64,000 nt of DNA from Morchella semilibera (Eukaryota; Ascomycota; Pezizomycetes; Pezizales; Morchellaceae). The position numbers were made by a program, and so were the translations under genes. The notes under the pieces were generated by a model, which had not been told where the DNA came from, did no database searches, and saw only the letters and a program-made list of their open reading frames with translations. Location: NCBI GenBank assembly GCA_009192285.1, contig WBVU01000010.1:558001-622000 (forward strand), written 5' to 3'. This document shows, piece after piece, positions 38,081-50,731 of this stretch (the first letter of the stretch is position 1; each line of letters starts with the position of its first letter).

Positions 38081-40246
38081 ATGGATTCACTAAGTTCTCC
38101 ACTACTGCGAGTCAGCAGGCCTGTAAGCGCGTGCTCACGGTGTAGGAGCGCAAAAGTGAAGGTTCAGCAAATTTCCATAGGCTCAACCAACGGAACTAGG
38201 AAAGCTGCTAATCGAGGAGCTAGTGCGATGGAAAACTACCAGCTTGTACCGCTTGTGAAAAGTCTGGCAAAGTCCACGAATGTACTGGTGGAGGAGATCA
38301 ATTTGCGAGAGGCAAAGAACGCAGGTATTATCTCTGCCAGTGCATCGAGACTTAAATGTTCTGATCAACCGTTTAGCTACATGGCCTCTCTAGAATCAAG
38401 GGTAGAAAAGCTCGAAAAGAAACTTGCAGCTATGGATGGCCGTAGAGGTTCGGTTTCAATGCTAGAATCTCGGTGCGAACCCCAAACAACAATCGGACAA
38501 ACCGAAGGTATTCGAACATTCTATTTCTATAACGAACTTAGCTAAATCCTCACCAAGTTCTACCCGAAACACCCGCCGTAAAATCGAATAAGCTTGGGAA
38601 GCGGGATGACGAGAATGAAATCGAAGAATTAGTTGCGGATTTAGGGTATATGTACGCAAATTATCAACACCATGTTTGTGACAAGGAGCTAACCACTATG
38701 TATGTTGTCTCTCTAGGGCTATTAATGCCACAACAAGAGACTTCTATGGGTTCGCCCAAAGCATGACTTTTGCAAAGCTCATGCTAAAAGCTTCTGCTGC
38801 GTCAAAAGTGATCGAATCAAAGCCCAAGGCTGGATTACCTGAACGTCATGTAGCAATGCAACTGATACAACATTATTTTGACAAGATATTCACGACACTT
38901 CCCTGTCTCAATGAATCCAGCTTCTTTGGGGCAGTAAATTCAGTCTATCGCGATGAGGCAGCTTGTAATCCTTTTGATGTTTTCACAGTATATATGGTTC
39001 TCGCGATAGGAACAATGTCCTTATCGAAGAGGAGAGACTCGGTGGCAGCGCATAATGCTGCTTGTTTTGTCAAATCTGCCCTAGAGCATGCGGATTCTGT
39101 CATATCACCAAGTGGTGTTAGTGGAGTCCAAGCTACACTACTTCTAGTTCAATATTCAATGTTAGAACCAGCACATTTCAATAGCTGGTATTTGATAGGA
39201 ACCGCATCAAGGATAATGATTGATATTGGTCTTCACCAAGAACCTCCCAAGAATTTGAGGAAAAAATCTGATGTTGATTTGCGGAGGAGAATATTCTACT
39301 GTGTATACGCCCTGGATAGGTGAGTCTTTTAATTACTTCAGAGTACTGTACTAGAGTTTGAAACTTAAATTTCTTTTATAGGTCCATAAGTATGGTTCTG
39401 CAACGGCCAGTTACCTTTTCAGATGACTCTGTCATGGTCGAGCTACCCAAAGCAGCTAATCCAGACGTTGTCAAAAGAATGCATGTCAGGGGTGCACTTA
39501 CACCGATGATTGCTGCCACAAAACTCTTCGAGTTACGAAAGCTTCAATCCGAGTGGTATCAAAACTTGCATCTTTCTGGGAATGTTCCCATTGAAGATCC
39601 TAAGCCATACTTTCAACAGCGGACTGAAATGTTAAAAGCTTGGAGAGACACAATGCCTGAGTCAATTAATCAGTCAACCAAGGATTGGCTTTACCTTGAA
39701 TGGTATTACCTCAATGTTTATGTTGCTGCCCCTTGTCCCAAGATCCCACGTCCCTGCGACGAAGCGATGGCTCAGATTTTCAATAATTGTGTCAATTACG
39801 CACGAAGGTTCCGGAATATACTCCAAGATTCCAATGCTCGCTTTGTTTACACATACCACGATGCTCTCCGGACATACTTCATAGGGAACAACTTCCTTCA
39901 CGCCATGTGGCATAGTGAACATGCCCTCATAGATGACTCTAATATAGAGTCCGCCATTGATGCAATAAAAGCCATTACGATTGTTCTGACCTCAATGATT
40001 GTTCGGTGGCAAGAAGTCGAAACCTTAAGGGACAGGTTTCGGGAAGAATCAAACTACATGATGTCGAAAAGATTTCAACAAAGGCTAGAGAATCTAGTTA
40101 CCCCTCCAGAATTGGTCATATCGGCGCACCACCTTCCATATGAATGGTCGGCCCCGGCTGCAGATAGTTCCCAGCCAGAGTATAACCCTTCAGCGCATAT
40201 TGCGACTACGGATTTTGGCAACGTAGTCTTCTATCGATATGGTTAG
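38081..40246 (+). CDS. Zn2Cys6 transcription factor with fungal MHR domain (B)
   Basis: Nuclear regulator. Six exons: 38081-38161, 38224-38324, 38377-38507, 38558-38651, 38717-39319 and 39382-40246 (624 residues). The zinc cluster reads CSRC, RSAKVKC, DGKLPAC, TAC, EKSGKVHEC, a CX2CX6CX6CX2CX8C pattern, split by intron 1. ERSYMASLESRVEKLEKKL is the usual dimerisation coiled coil. MHR features are LGYMAINATTRDF, FDKIFTTLPCLNESSFF, IDIGLHQEP, RRRIFYCVYALDRSISMVLQRP and PKIPRPC. Intron 3 (50 bases, 3' end CACCAAG) was chosen because it restores frame; other junctions follow GT-AG and phase. The ATG at 38081 was preferred over an in-frame one at 38054. Homologous along its length to regulator A, from which it diverges in orientation. 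Confidence 0.84.
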
Positions 40247-43200
40247 AAGGGCTTTCCGCCTTTAGGATATCTTTCATAACCATTGTCGAAGTTCTATTTA
40301 ATCGAATTGACTGTTCATTATGTTTTTTTTATTTACTTGATTGCGTTTATCTCTTCCGCCTCGCAACAAACTCACATCTATCAAGCCACGTATTCATTTT
40401 GTTATTACCTCCCGACCCGCCCCACCTCACACCCTAGCCCGGCCCGGGCCATCTTTGTTAAGTGCTCCCTCGCAGGGGCTCGTGAGAGGGAGGGGGAGGG
40501 GGAGAGGAAGGGAAGAAGAGAGAGAGGGGGAAAAAAAAGTGATATAACAGCTATCATAGCCGTCCTATCACCGGCCGAAATCTCGATACTTGGCGTCTAA
40601 TATGCGTTTCTAATGAAACGTGATCTGAAGCATGTAACTACTGTAAGCCTATCTCATCGTACTTAAACCAAATATTATGCGCGGGAGCGGTGGCTGTAGG
40701 ATACCCCCTTGCGGTAGCTGCACGTGTTGTTGCTGGCTGAGCACAGGATTATGCAGTAGTTTATTTTCCATTACAACGTCCAATTAGTTGGACTTATCAA
40801 GTGTGCTGACCCGCTTTACAAGATGAAAATTGTGAGTGATATTTCATGTTTCATTTCTAGCTAATGTTCCAATACAGGCCCCTGAGGTAACAAGTCCGTT
40901 TCACTCATGGATACCAGATACAACACTTATCAGAGGTCCAAGGATCAGGCAGAGGCGGGGTGATACTTGTCACATTGAGATTTTCAGCTAAACTGTTTTT
41001 TTTTTCCATATCTTGCTCATTCCTGGACTATCGTTCATGATGTACTTTTGTATATAAAAGGCTTATTTTTATATTAGACATATCCCTCGCTCCAAAATTT
41101 CTACCTATTATAGTGTATGGGTAAGGTTATATGCATGTAAAGTGGTTGCTTTCCCGGGCGGTTGATGGAAATACTCTGTTCTAGAGCTATCCCTTGAGAT
41201 GCCCTCAGAAAATGCTGACCCACTTTGTGAGAAAAGAGTGTGGCTAATGCTAGTAAAGTACATGTATTCAATAATTAATCTCTGGCCAATAACCCACAAG
41301 TACCTGGCAGTGGCTTTAGCACCCGCATGAGGGTTGGCATCGACTACTTAGAAAGAAACTACTGGCTCCGGCTTACAACACCTGCCTACCAAGTCTGCGG
41401 GGGGCCTGGACGGAAGGTTCGTGAATAGTAACCAATAATCCAGCCACTCGAAAGGTTAGATTTGAGATTGGACCTAAGAGAGGAGCTTCCCTCTGTTATT
41501 TTTCTTCACATTTAATATTGTGATATCGATGTGGCAGTATCGGCACCGATCGACCGATATCCTTTTGTGGCGTGGAGTGATAAAGCATGATTGTGGGAAA
41601 AGTGAAGATGTCAGCTAAACAAAAGAGTGGTAAAAGAGTGTAGAGTTTCCAGTGAGTAGAGATGTGATATAGATATAAGAATATTGACACTGAAAGGCTC
41701 ACTCACCACCACCACCACCACCACGTGGGACACGGTTGACGGTCATGCGGTCATTGTTAAGCATCTCAATAGTAGCAACAGCTACTCATAAAATAGGATC
41801 AATGCAAAATATGACGGATAACGCGCTATGATTCATATGCCCGGCACAGTTTCGTTACTCATGGCCTCTTACCAAACTATATAACATGTCCTAGGCTATT
41901 GATTGTTCTGGTACTGTTTACTTTTCTTACATGTAGAGAGGTACTAGCAATCAGGGCGCGTTGGGTAGTGGTATATAAGAGACAATTGATAACATCACCG
42001 CATTATAAAGTAGGTCAGGCTATGGTGGAGTGGAAACCAGGAGCGCTTCTGTTTTCGAACACCGGTCTTCCTCTAGACGAACTAACTGCAGGTGATGGAT
42101 TCAACAATCTATAATTTATGCTAAATCTGAAGGCGCATTTGCTTGCGTTGATTGTACAGAACCTCGCACCCTTTGAAAAATAAATAAAAATAAAAAAATA
42201 ATCCTTAGACATATATCAGCTGCTGCCGGGAACGGTAATCCTTGAAATGGTCAATTAAACTGGCTCATTTCGAGCTTTATGCCAAGGCAAGTCTCATCTT
42301 AAAATTGGAGATACCTACTTATATATACAACATATATGGCTGCAGAACTAAGAGCTAAGCTCGTCATGTTGGTTGTCACGATGAAACCCTATTGTAATTG
42401 GTGTCCGAACAATTCGGGACATCCCCGAACTCGAAAGATTCGTACGCTGATGTACAAAACAAATAAAGCAACGTCAGTGATAACAATTAATGCAAAGTTT
42501 TTAAATTCATCCAAAACCAAAGCCTAGCTGTAGCCCCAACCTCTGAGGAAAATGGAGACTCAAGTTTCTTGGGAATCGCTCGCCCTCTTGATCCCATGGC
42601 CTATTTGGTTCTTTTCTTCATAGGATATAATCCAAAGTATCACCCAGGCCTCCTAATACGTCTAGGTGCGTTCCTGTGAATGTATTAAAGACCTCTTTGT
42701 CCACAATCACTTTCCATTCCTCAACATTCGAAGTCCTCTCCTCCATACCCAAATATATATCAAACGACCAGCCAATCTGAATCCCGCCGAAAAGAAAGAC
42801 CAAAGATTCTTAGTTATAGATTTACCCTTTTAAATATCCTATAACACCTCTATACGTTTGGAAATGTGCAATTACGAGAAGATCATCTATGAGGAGTGTA
42901 GCCACATCAAACTCCGCCTCATGTCCTACTGCCACTTTGCTCGAAATGATCCCTTCCATCAATGTTGGGGGGTCGCGGCCGTTAAGCGCGAGAGAAGAGT
43001 TGAAGGCGAGAAATGCTCCGATTGCAAGGAACAAGGGTTGGGCCTATGAGATTGATGTTGATACGAATGGGTTGAGCTCTGTTGAATTGCAATTATTTTC
43101 TTAAACTCTCAACACTGAGTTCGTGAATTATTTCCCTCCTTTCTTTAGAAAGATGTGATAGGAATGCCTACATGTATTCACTGTATATTTTCGATTCATG

Positions 43201-44433
43201 TTTTGATTGATCCTTTTCTTTTTTTCTTTTGTATGTTTGTTCTTGGTATGGCGAGGCAGGGGAACAGGGGAAATTACATCGACAACGGCCATGCAGTGCG
43301 GCCGGATAGGATCTGACGGGAAGAGTCATGGACTAAGCATCTGGGGAGAGGAGTTTAGCAAATAACAATAGGCAAAAAGATTTACACATCATTTTCAGAT
43401 GACCTATTAGATTCTCTCGTTATGCTCCTTTGCTGGCGAAATCTCCTGCACATGGGTACTCATACGGGTCATGCGCTTGCCGTAAATTTTGATAGCTATA
43501 AACCTAATTGGCCACGCCCCAAACTCCCTATTATTGGAAGGATTGTTACAACCAAGTACTCTACTAAATTGTAATATGTATGTACGGACAACTGACCAAA
43601 ACATAGGTGTGCATGCGTGACTGCAAGTTTGAGGCCACTAGATATTTGTAAGCTATGTAACCTCGAAATCACCAGATATATCGCATTAAGAACGCTGGTC
43701 TCCGAATATTGATTTTCTATAATAAATTTGATGTAATCGATAAAACACCCTGAGTTTTCACAGTCCGGGATCCGCATTTCATATCGAACCCCGAATAAAA
43801 GTAATAACAAGTTAGCGATATACCCAGATTGCAGTACCTTTGAAACTACAATACTGTTATGGCTTGCCCAGGTCTTGCTCTAATGGAAACGCGAGTTTCC
43901 ACAATAGGCAATAAGTACATGTATGTACTCACACTACCAGTTGCCTAAACTGCAGAAGAATTGAGACGTCGTTTCTGAACGTTACGTTTTTGCAGCCTGC
44001 CTAAATATCCAATAGGGGTCTACGATAGATCTCTACTATTGTAACATGGAAGGAACTCTGCCCACAGCGCCTCTTTCGACGGTCTAATAGATCGCCAAAA
44101 CTGCATGAGCTTGATTTACGGTAAAGATAACGAATATCCTCTACAATAGCCTTGCAAAAGGTCAAACTTGGAAAGACTAAGCGAAAGAGCTGTCACAGTC
44201 GGTGGGAGACCTAAATGTCGCCCAACACCATGGCGATAGATAATGGATGTCTTACGCATGTAGATACCCTATCCACTTTTATGCTACAGACAATTAAACT
44301 AGTATCTCACCAGACACTAAACACTGAATATTTCTTTCATAGTTGCGCCTCCTATTGTTGGTATCGCAATGAATTGAGAACACACTGATCTTCCCATATC
44401 TATATCACAAGCAAGTCATTTATGGCTTATGAT
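40247..44433. other. long intergenic region
   Basis: Apart from a possible broken frame at 42.6-43.0 kb, no gene is supported. A CACCAC run is near 41705-41723, and TACATGTA copies are near 41262, 41930, 43169 and 43917. Confidence 0.5.
42618..43034 (-). pseudogene. possible decayed or misassembled small gene, unknown product
   Basis: Two adjacent minus-strand frames look protein-like rather than random: 43034-42822 (hydrophobic FLAIGAFLAFNSSLAL, then GRDPPTLMEGIISSKVAVGH) and 42803-42618 (FLFGGIQIGWSFDIYLGM and GTHLDVLGGLGDTLDYIL). The first is preceded in frame by TAG. Joining the two needs an intron shorter than about 45 bases, which is doubtful. No ATG fits the start. I do not recognise the family. 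It may be a degraded gene or chance. Confidence 0.22.
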
Positions 44434-45143
44434 CTAAAGGTTGGAAGCGCCAGCAACCTTCCCAACAATGTTATAGCGCTTGCTGAAGAAAGTAAACCTG
44501 ATGATGCAGAATTTCAAGTCGAGATAAATGTTAGTGTATGGAAAAGAATAATACCGATGAATACTGAACGGTAAAACACAAATAAGGGTTCATAGGAGCA
44601 TGCTCATACCAGTCATTCAAAACACCCTTTTCCTTTTCGGAGAGATCCGACCATTCAGGAAGAGCATCCTCCTCCTTGACAGACGATTTGGCCAGCGCAC
44701 GAGAGGCGTCTTTACCAGCGAATACTAGTGGAAAGTGATAGGTGATTAGCTCGGATACAACAAGAAGCTCCTTGGGATGACAAACCGTGATAGGCGCCTC
44801 CTGGGGCGTAGCTGTTGTTTCCTGTTACATCAAAAACAGTACCCTTCCTCCAATTAGCCCCCATATCCCATAGAGTGTAGTAAGATATACAAACCTTAAT
44901 AGCAACGTATGTAGGATAATCCGGATTAGCACCTGTCAAAGAATTAACAACTTGAAATAAGGATATAGGATTCTCCATAGGTGCTGACTCCATAAATCAA
45001 TTCTGGGCGTCAGAGAGCTCCCTTGTTACTGTACACTTACCATTACATTTCGACAAGTGCTCGATTGAGATAGGGTCCTCTTTGGGTTGTGCAAGAGCGA
45101 CTGGCTGCTTGGGTGCGAAGTTTTTTGGTTCTGGAGCCGACAT
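44434..45143 (-). CDS. MAPR/cytochrome b5-like haem-binding domain protein
   Basis: Small haem/steroid-binding domain protein of the PGRMC/Dap1-like group, which in known members binds haem and supports P450 function. Five exons on the minus strand: 45143-45041, 44932-44895, 44843-44786, 44724-44610 and 44497-44434 (125 residues). It starts MSAPEPKNFAPKQPV, continues with the domain ISIEHLSKCNG, YVAIKGTVFDVTG, NNSYAPGGAYHVFAGKDASR and WSDLSEKEKGVLNDW, and ends FFSKRYNIVGKV plus ASNL. The Tyr and FAGKDASR motif are of the MAPR type, not the bis-His cytochrome b5 type. No membrane segment is present, unlike yeast Dap1, so it is probably soluble. Exons 2 (38 bases) and 3 (58 bases) are short. 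Identity is well supported by the continuous family sequence after splicing. Confidence 0.88.
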
Positions 45144-48116
45144 TTTTAAGCCTTCTGTTTCTCGATTTGATTCTTCTTTATTTAATTTAGAGAGTCTTTA
45201 AGCTTGCTGAAAGATATGGGTCAGGAAGGTGAGGTGAGGTTAGGATATGGCGGGGTTTCTGCCAAGAACCCCCATCTCTTTAAGCTTGTAAGCCTAGCAC
45301 GTGCATGCTAGTTGAGCTAGTTGAACAGGAAACATGTGAGTGTGTAGCCTTAAATAAATGTAATCTAATATATGAACAGACCTAACCCTAACATACATAC
45401 ATGTATGTAACTACATGTACATGTACTTCTACATATGGCGCGAGAAGGCATAGGGGGTGGGTGGGTGTGTAAACCTCAGAGGAATTTTTTTTGTATGGGA
45501 ATTAGACCGTTAGGCTAGGCACTAGTACAATTATGGGGGTAGATCTCCCAATTTCTATAGACTGGTTGGCTGCAAACACTGGGGTTTGCACACCTACCCT
45601 CCATAGCTTCTCGAGCCATACTTCATGTAATGTTGGAGAACGACCGCTGAAAATGGTACGGAGTTTCGCCCCGAGATGATAATATGAATGTAAATACTTA
45701 TTTACATTATAAACAACTACTTCATTCGATCATGTCGACAAATCACTACGGGTAATATATACTATAGTGTACTAATTAGGAAACACTTAAGCTTCCTTTT
45801 CAACTGACCGGTGTGTATGCGCTGTGGGCGCACTCACACCCAATCGCAGGGTGCTCACAAGAAACAACATTGTGGAAGCCTTTATGGAAGAGTTAATGGG
45901 AGGTCAATAAAGGCATATCCACGAACTACACGCGGTACTAGATCCAGCTTGACCTCGAGCCAGGCAAGAAAGATCCTAAGAGCTGGCTAATTCTCAGAGC
46001 GCCGAGCGCCTTTCTACATACTCTACATGTATGCATGCAAGCTGGATTTAGGGAAAATCGTCAATGCGGCTAGCTAGCTTACGCTGCGCAACGTGGATAC
46101 TACATGTACGTAGTGTGGATACCCCCAAATTAAAGTCTACTCGTAGGGTGCCGGTAGTCTACATTTAGTGAATGCACTCGAATCCGGCTCCCCCTCCTTT
46201 GCGGACCTAAGTACGTGTGCTGTGGAGCTCAGGGAAGCAAGCAGAGGGCCAAGAAACATGAAACATCTGTAAAGGAGGTCCTTCACGCGTACGTACGGGT
46301 ACTTTCTCGGACAAATAATATCGAACCTCAAGCAAATTAAGAGAACATGTTCCCATACTTTCGACACAAACCGTGAGAAATGTACCTAAAGTTCGAAACG
46401 TACATGTAGGTATACCGCAATATAAACTACATGTATAGATTTTGAGTCAAATATACCATGAGACCATGCACGTACCATCTAGAAGGTTAAACCACCCATA
46501 TTGCGGAGCCAAGCTCATCAGCCAGACAAAGAGCGGGCTAGTGTGTATCGCTTTAATCTGTATGTATTCTATAGGATATATACATACATGTATGTGCGTG
46601 TATATATCTGGATATACGCAGATACATGTAAGAGCTTATAGACTTAGAAACGATCGAGGTATCAATGGCATATTGATAATGTTGAAATAGTCGCTGGAAG
46701 AGCCCAGGGAATTGATCATAAGTATAAACTGAGCAATATAGCTACCGAGTGATTTATCATGACTATATGTCCCTCACAGATTTAGAATTTGGAATTTAGG
46801 TATCGATACAATTACAAAGAAACTTACCATCAGTAACTAAGTCTGTGGCATGTATACCCATAGCACTCATATTCGCACTAAGGTGCTATAACCAGATTCT
46901 TATCATGTTCTCCGATCCTCAAATTAAAGTGCTATTAACCTGTAATTACTCGCTAGACACAGCCTCGCAGAAACGACCACTACTATCCCAAATCGTAGCT
47001 GCAGGCACTTAGAATTTCGCCAGCGAATTCCAGATCGCAATAACCCAATTCCGGCGGGTAACTCCGGCAGCTAATCGGCCGATTTAAAACCGTGACCACT
47101 ACCGATTTGAGTCCACATCATTAGCGTACATGAAATCACTTTATATATTTCTCATTATTATGGGTGGACACTAAGGTAATGTCATTTCCTTAGATTCCCG
47201 ATGATGGATTATAATTATTTTGAACCCTATGGCGTAATCCTGATACTAAGGTAAATTATAAACTTACTTCGATGCCCTTATATGCATGCACAAGTACATG
47301 TGGTCTCCTATGATATTCTGGAAACTGGGGTAGTTTACTACATGTATGTACGTGTTTGCGGCCCGCGCCGGCTAGATTGCATACACATAAGTACATGTAA
47401 TTCTGAGGTATCACATCTCGATAGGGACCAAGTTAATCCGATACCTACAGAATGAAAAAACAAGGTGAAATCACTACTATAGGACAACGGGATTTAGCGA
47501 CGAATACTGAATTAAACTGACACTGGAAGAATACTATACCAATACCGTATTCTTACCGCATTACTAGCATGTTGATATATGGGAATACCGTAGTGATCCC
47601 ACCCCTTTTTGTACTGCATGTGAAAGGTACATCTATCTATATCGATAATCATAAGGCCGTCAGTCTCATATGGTAAAAAAAAAAAGTATGTGTACTATGG
47701 TTTAGAACTTGATTTAGAACTAACGCATAGGCTATAGCTAGCGTGCGTAGTAATTGCAGGCTATTAGCAACGCAGCGTTAACACTCGGTTTTGATACATG
47801 TATATGCTCGAATCCGCGAATGATTTAGATACATGTAAGTAGACATACTTGTGTATATGTATAATTTGTAGCTAATACAATCAATTAACAGAATAAGTAT
47901 AAAGATACATGTACACAGGATTCTCAGAAGAGATCCTGTGAAGTCCCATCATTCCAAACACTTGTACACTGATGCATACATGTATCCCAAATCGGTCGAA
48001 GGCACCCCTATAAAAATTGACTTGCCTAAACCTCGTTATAAAATATTGAACACCTTGAATTCTCAGCAGGCTACTGTGAGAATAAGTAAAATCACAAATA
48101 ATGCATATTAACGATA
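45144..48116. other. gene-free stretch rich in TACATGTA
   Basis: No supported reading frame on either strand. It contains the densest group of TACATGTA palindromes in the window and a CCTAACCCTAAC telomere-like dodecamer near 45380. The left end is the promoter side of the MAPR gene; the right end is 3' of HSP78. Confidence 0.6.
45398..47984. repeat. cluster of TACATGTA palindromes
   Basis: Fifteen exact TACATGTA octamers by eye, at about 45398, 45412, 45418, 46024, 46101, 46401, 46428, 46585, 46623, 47339, 47392, 47795, 47830, 47906 and 47977. Many are extended by alternating TA/TG/CA steps (TACATACATGTATGTA). They are dispersed, not tandem, and share no longer flanking sequence that I can see. 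Confidence 0.8.
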
Positions 48117-50731
48117 TCATGCTTCAAGTCGTAACTCGTCCGCCTTAACCTCGCTATTTACCACTACCTCCAACTCCTCGCCACCTTCCTTGACCTTGAC
48201 TTCGGCAATATCATTACTTCGTATCTCGCCACGAATCAGTTTAACCGCGAGCGGGTTTAGAAGCTTCTTGCTGATGAGCCTATTCAAAGGCCTAGCCCCG
48301 TATCGGTGGTCGTAACCTTTCGTGCTCAACCACTCTTTTGCCTCTTGCTCTACATCTAGTATGATCCTTCGATCCACCAATCTTTTTTGTACGTCTTTCA
48401 AACGTATATCAACGATATCCCTGATAGCCTCCCTAGAAAGTCTCTGAAACACAATGAACTCGTCGATTCGATTCAAAAACTCTGGGGGGTAGGCGTGCTG
48501 AACAATATCCATGATTTTTGACTTCGTCTCATGGGTAATAGGACCTTCAGGTGTATCGGCACTAATTAAAACATCTTGACCAAGGTTGGACGTTAATACT
48601 ATTATTGTAGAGCGGAAGTCAACTTTGCGGCCTTGTGCATCGGTGAGGAAACCTTCGTCAAGGACTTGAAGAAGCAGCGATGAAATGTCCTTGTGAGCCT
48701 TTTGGCAGTTAGAATATCGTATGTTTTTAGTGAAAGAGTATGGCTATAAGAGTCCTACCTTTTCAAACTCGTCAAACAGTAGAACCGCGTATGGCTTCCT
48801 CCTCACGGCTTCCGTCAGCTGTCCGGCATCCTCATACCCAACATATCCTGCCGGGCTCCCAATAAGCCTGCTAACTGTATGCTTCTCCTGAAACTCGCTC
48901 ATGTCAAACCTTATGACAGCGCTCTCAGTGAAAAATAAAAATTCAGCCATCCGCTTGCACAATTCTGTTTTACCAACGCCTGTGGGGCCGAGGAACATAA
49001 AACTAGCGGTAGGGCGGTTATCACTCGCCAAACCAGCCCGTTGAAGCCGTACAGCATCTGCTACAGCTCCAAGTGCTTCATCTTGACCTTTGACTGACAT
49101 TCTCAGGGTATCTTCCATATGAATCAACTTCTCGATATCCCCAGACATCAACTTGGTTGTAGGAATTCCAGTAACTCTCGACACAACACGGGATATATCC
49201 TCAGAATCAACCGAGTCGTGCAAAAGAGACCCTTTTGAAGTGGAATCGCCATCTTTTGGAAGTTTTGCTTCTAGACGCGGGATTGCTGAGTACTGAAACT
49301 CACTAGCTTTACCAAAATTCCCTTCTCTCCTGTACTTCTCGAGCTCCAGTCTTGCTTTTTCGAGTTCCTCTTTAGTACTCTTGACCTCTGCAAGTTCTGC
49401 CTTTTCCTTCTCCCATAATTTGATAAGTTCATTAACCTTTTCCTGCTTTTCCTTCAATGTTTCTTCGAGTTTTGCTTTCCGCTCCTTTGAGACAGCATCT
49501 TTTTCTTTCCGGAGCGACTCAAGTTCGATCTGAATCGTCAGAATCGCGCGATCAAGCTCTTGTATCTCATCAGGGCGAGATTCCTGTTGAAGTCTAAGCG
49601 CAGATGCGGCTTCATCTACTAAATCGATGGCCTTATCGGGGAGGAAACGGTCAGTGATATATCTATTTGACAAGGTCGCCGCAGCTACTAAAGCGTTGTC
49701 GGTGATCCTAACACCATGATGAACTTCATATCGATCCTTGATTCTATCATTGAAATCAGTGAGATGTTACGTTAACACCAGGGAACCGATAGCTCACCCT
49801 CGGAGAATTGTGATTGTATCTTGAACTGTTGGCTCATTGACAAGTATAGGCTGAAACCTTCTGGCCAGTGCTACATCCTTCTCGATCTGACGATATTCAT
49901 TCAGTGTTGTTGCGCCGCAACATTGAAGTTCACCTCGACTAAGCTGGGGTTTGAGAAGATTTGAAGCATCAACTGATCCCTCAGTCTTTCCGAGACCTAA
50001 AAGTGTATGAAGTTCGTCGATGAAAAGGATGACATTTCCGCGCGCTTCAGTTACTTCTTTGAGAACACCCTATATTACAGTTAACACCTCTAAGGGAAAT
50101 TTCAGAGTTCATTAATACCTTTAATCTTTCCTCGAAATCCCCTCTAAATTTTGCTCCTGCAATTAACTGCCCTAGGTCTAAGCTGATGACTCTTTTATCT
50201 TTCATACTCTCAGGAACGTCTCCGCGAACTATTCTCTGGGCAAGCCCCTCGAGAATTGCGGTTTTTCCCGTCCCAGCAGAGCCTATAAGGACAGGATTGT
50301 TCTTAGTCCGTCGGGAAAGAACCTGGATTGTCCGCTTAATCTCAGCATCACGGCCAATGACTGGATCTAATTTTCCGTCTCTTGCGCGAGCTGTCAAATC
50401 AGTCCCAAACTGTTCAAGGGCTGACTTTTCTTCTGAGATCACACGTTAGAACATTTGTAAAAACCGAGTCTTAGTTGAGTTGGTAAATAATATTCACTAC
50501 AATGTACTTACCGTCACCACCAAGGTTCATCCGGTGTGTCCCACCAGGTGGATGTACAGGACCCCTTCCATCCGCATAACCTCTGATGCAAACTGCAGGG
50601 AATAAATTTACTTGTGGAACTGAAAGTATCCTAACTAAAGGTAGCCGTAATCGGAGACTCGAGTTGTTACGAAGCGTTGGTTTGAGTATTGGACGAAAAG
50701 CGACACCGGAAATGCGTGAGCGTGAAAGCAT
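48117..50731 (-). CDS. HSP78: mitochondrial Hsp78/ClpB-type disaggregase
   Basis: Hexameric AAA+ chaperone of the mitochondrial matrix that dissolves aggregates with mtHsp70. Five exons on the minus strand: 50731-50512, 50432-50119, 50069-49798, 49743-48759 and 48698-48117 (790 residues, near the yeast length). The N terminus is Arg/Ser/Leu-rich without acidic residues ([18 protein letters not shown]), a typical presequence. As in Hsp78, the ClpB N domain is absent. NBD1 has Walker A GSAGTGKT (ClpB usually has GEPGVGKT) and Walker [11 protein letters not shown]. The coiled-coil middle domain is Lys/Glu-rich, about residues 340-450. NBD2 has GPTGVGKT, pore loop [11 protein letters not shown] and the arginine-finger region [10 protein letters not shown]. 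The C terminus is acidic. Heat-shock control is expected, but I did not identify a clear heat-shock element. Confidence 0.93.

Noticed and set aside
41899-42114. 71-codon plus-strand frame with a SINE-like feel
   Set aside because: No promoter boxes, tail or second copy seen in the window.
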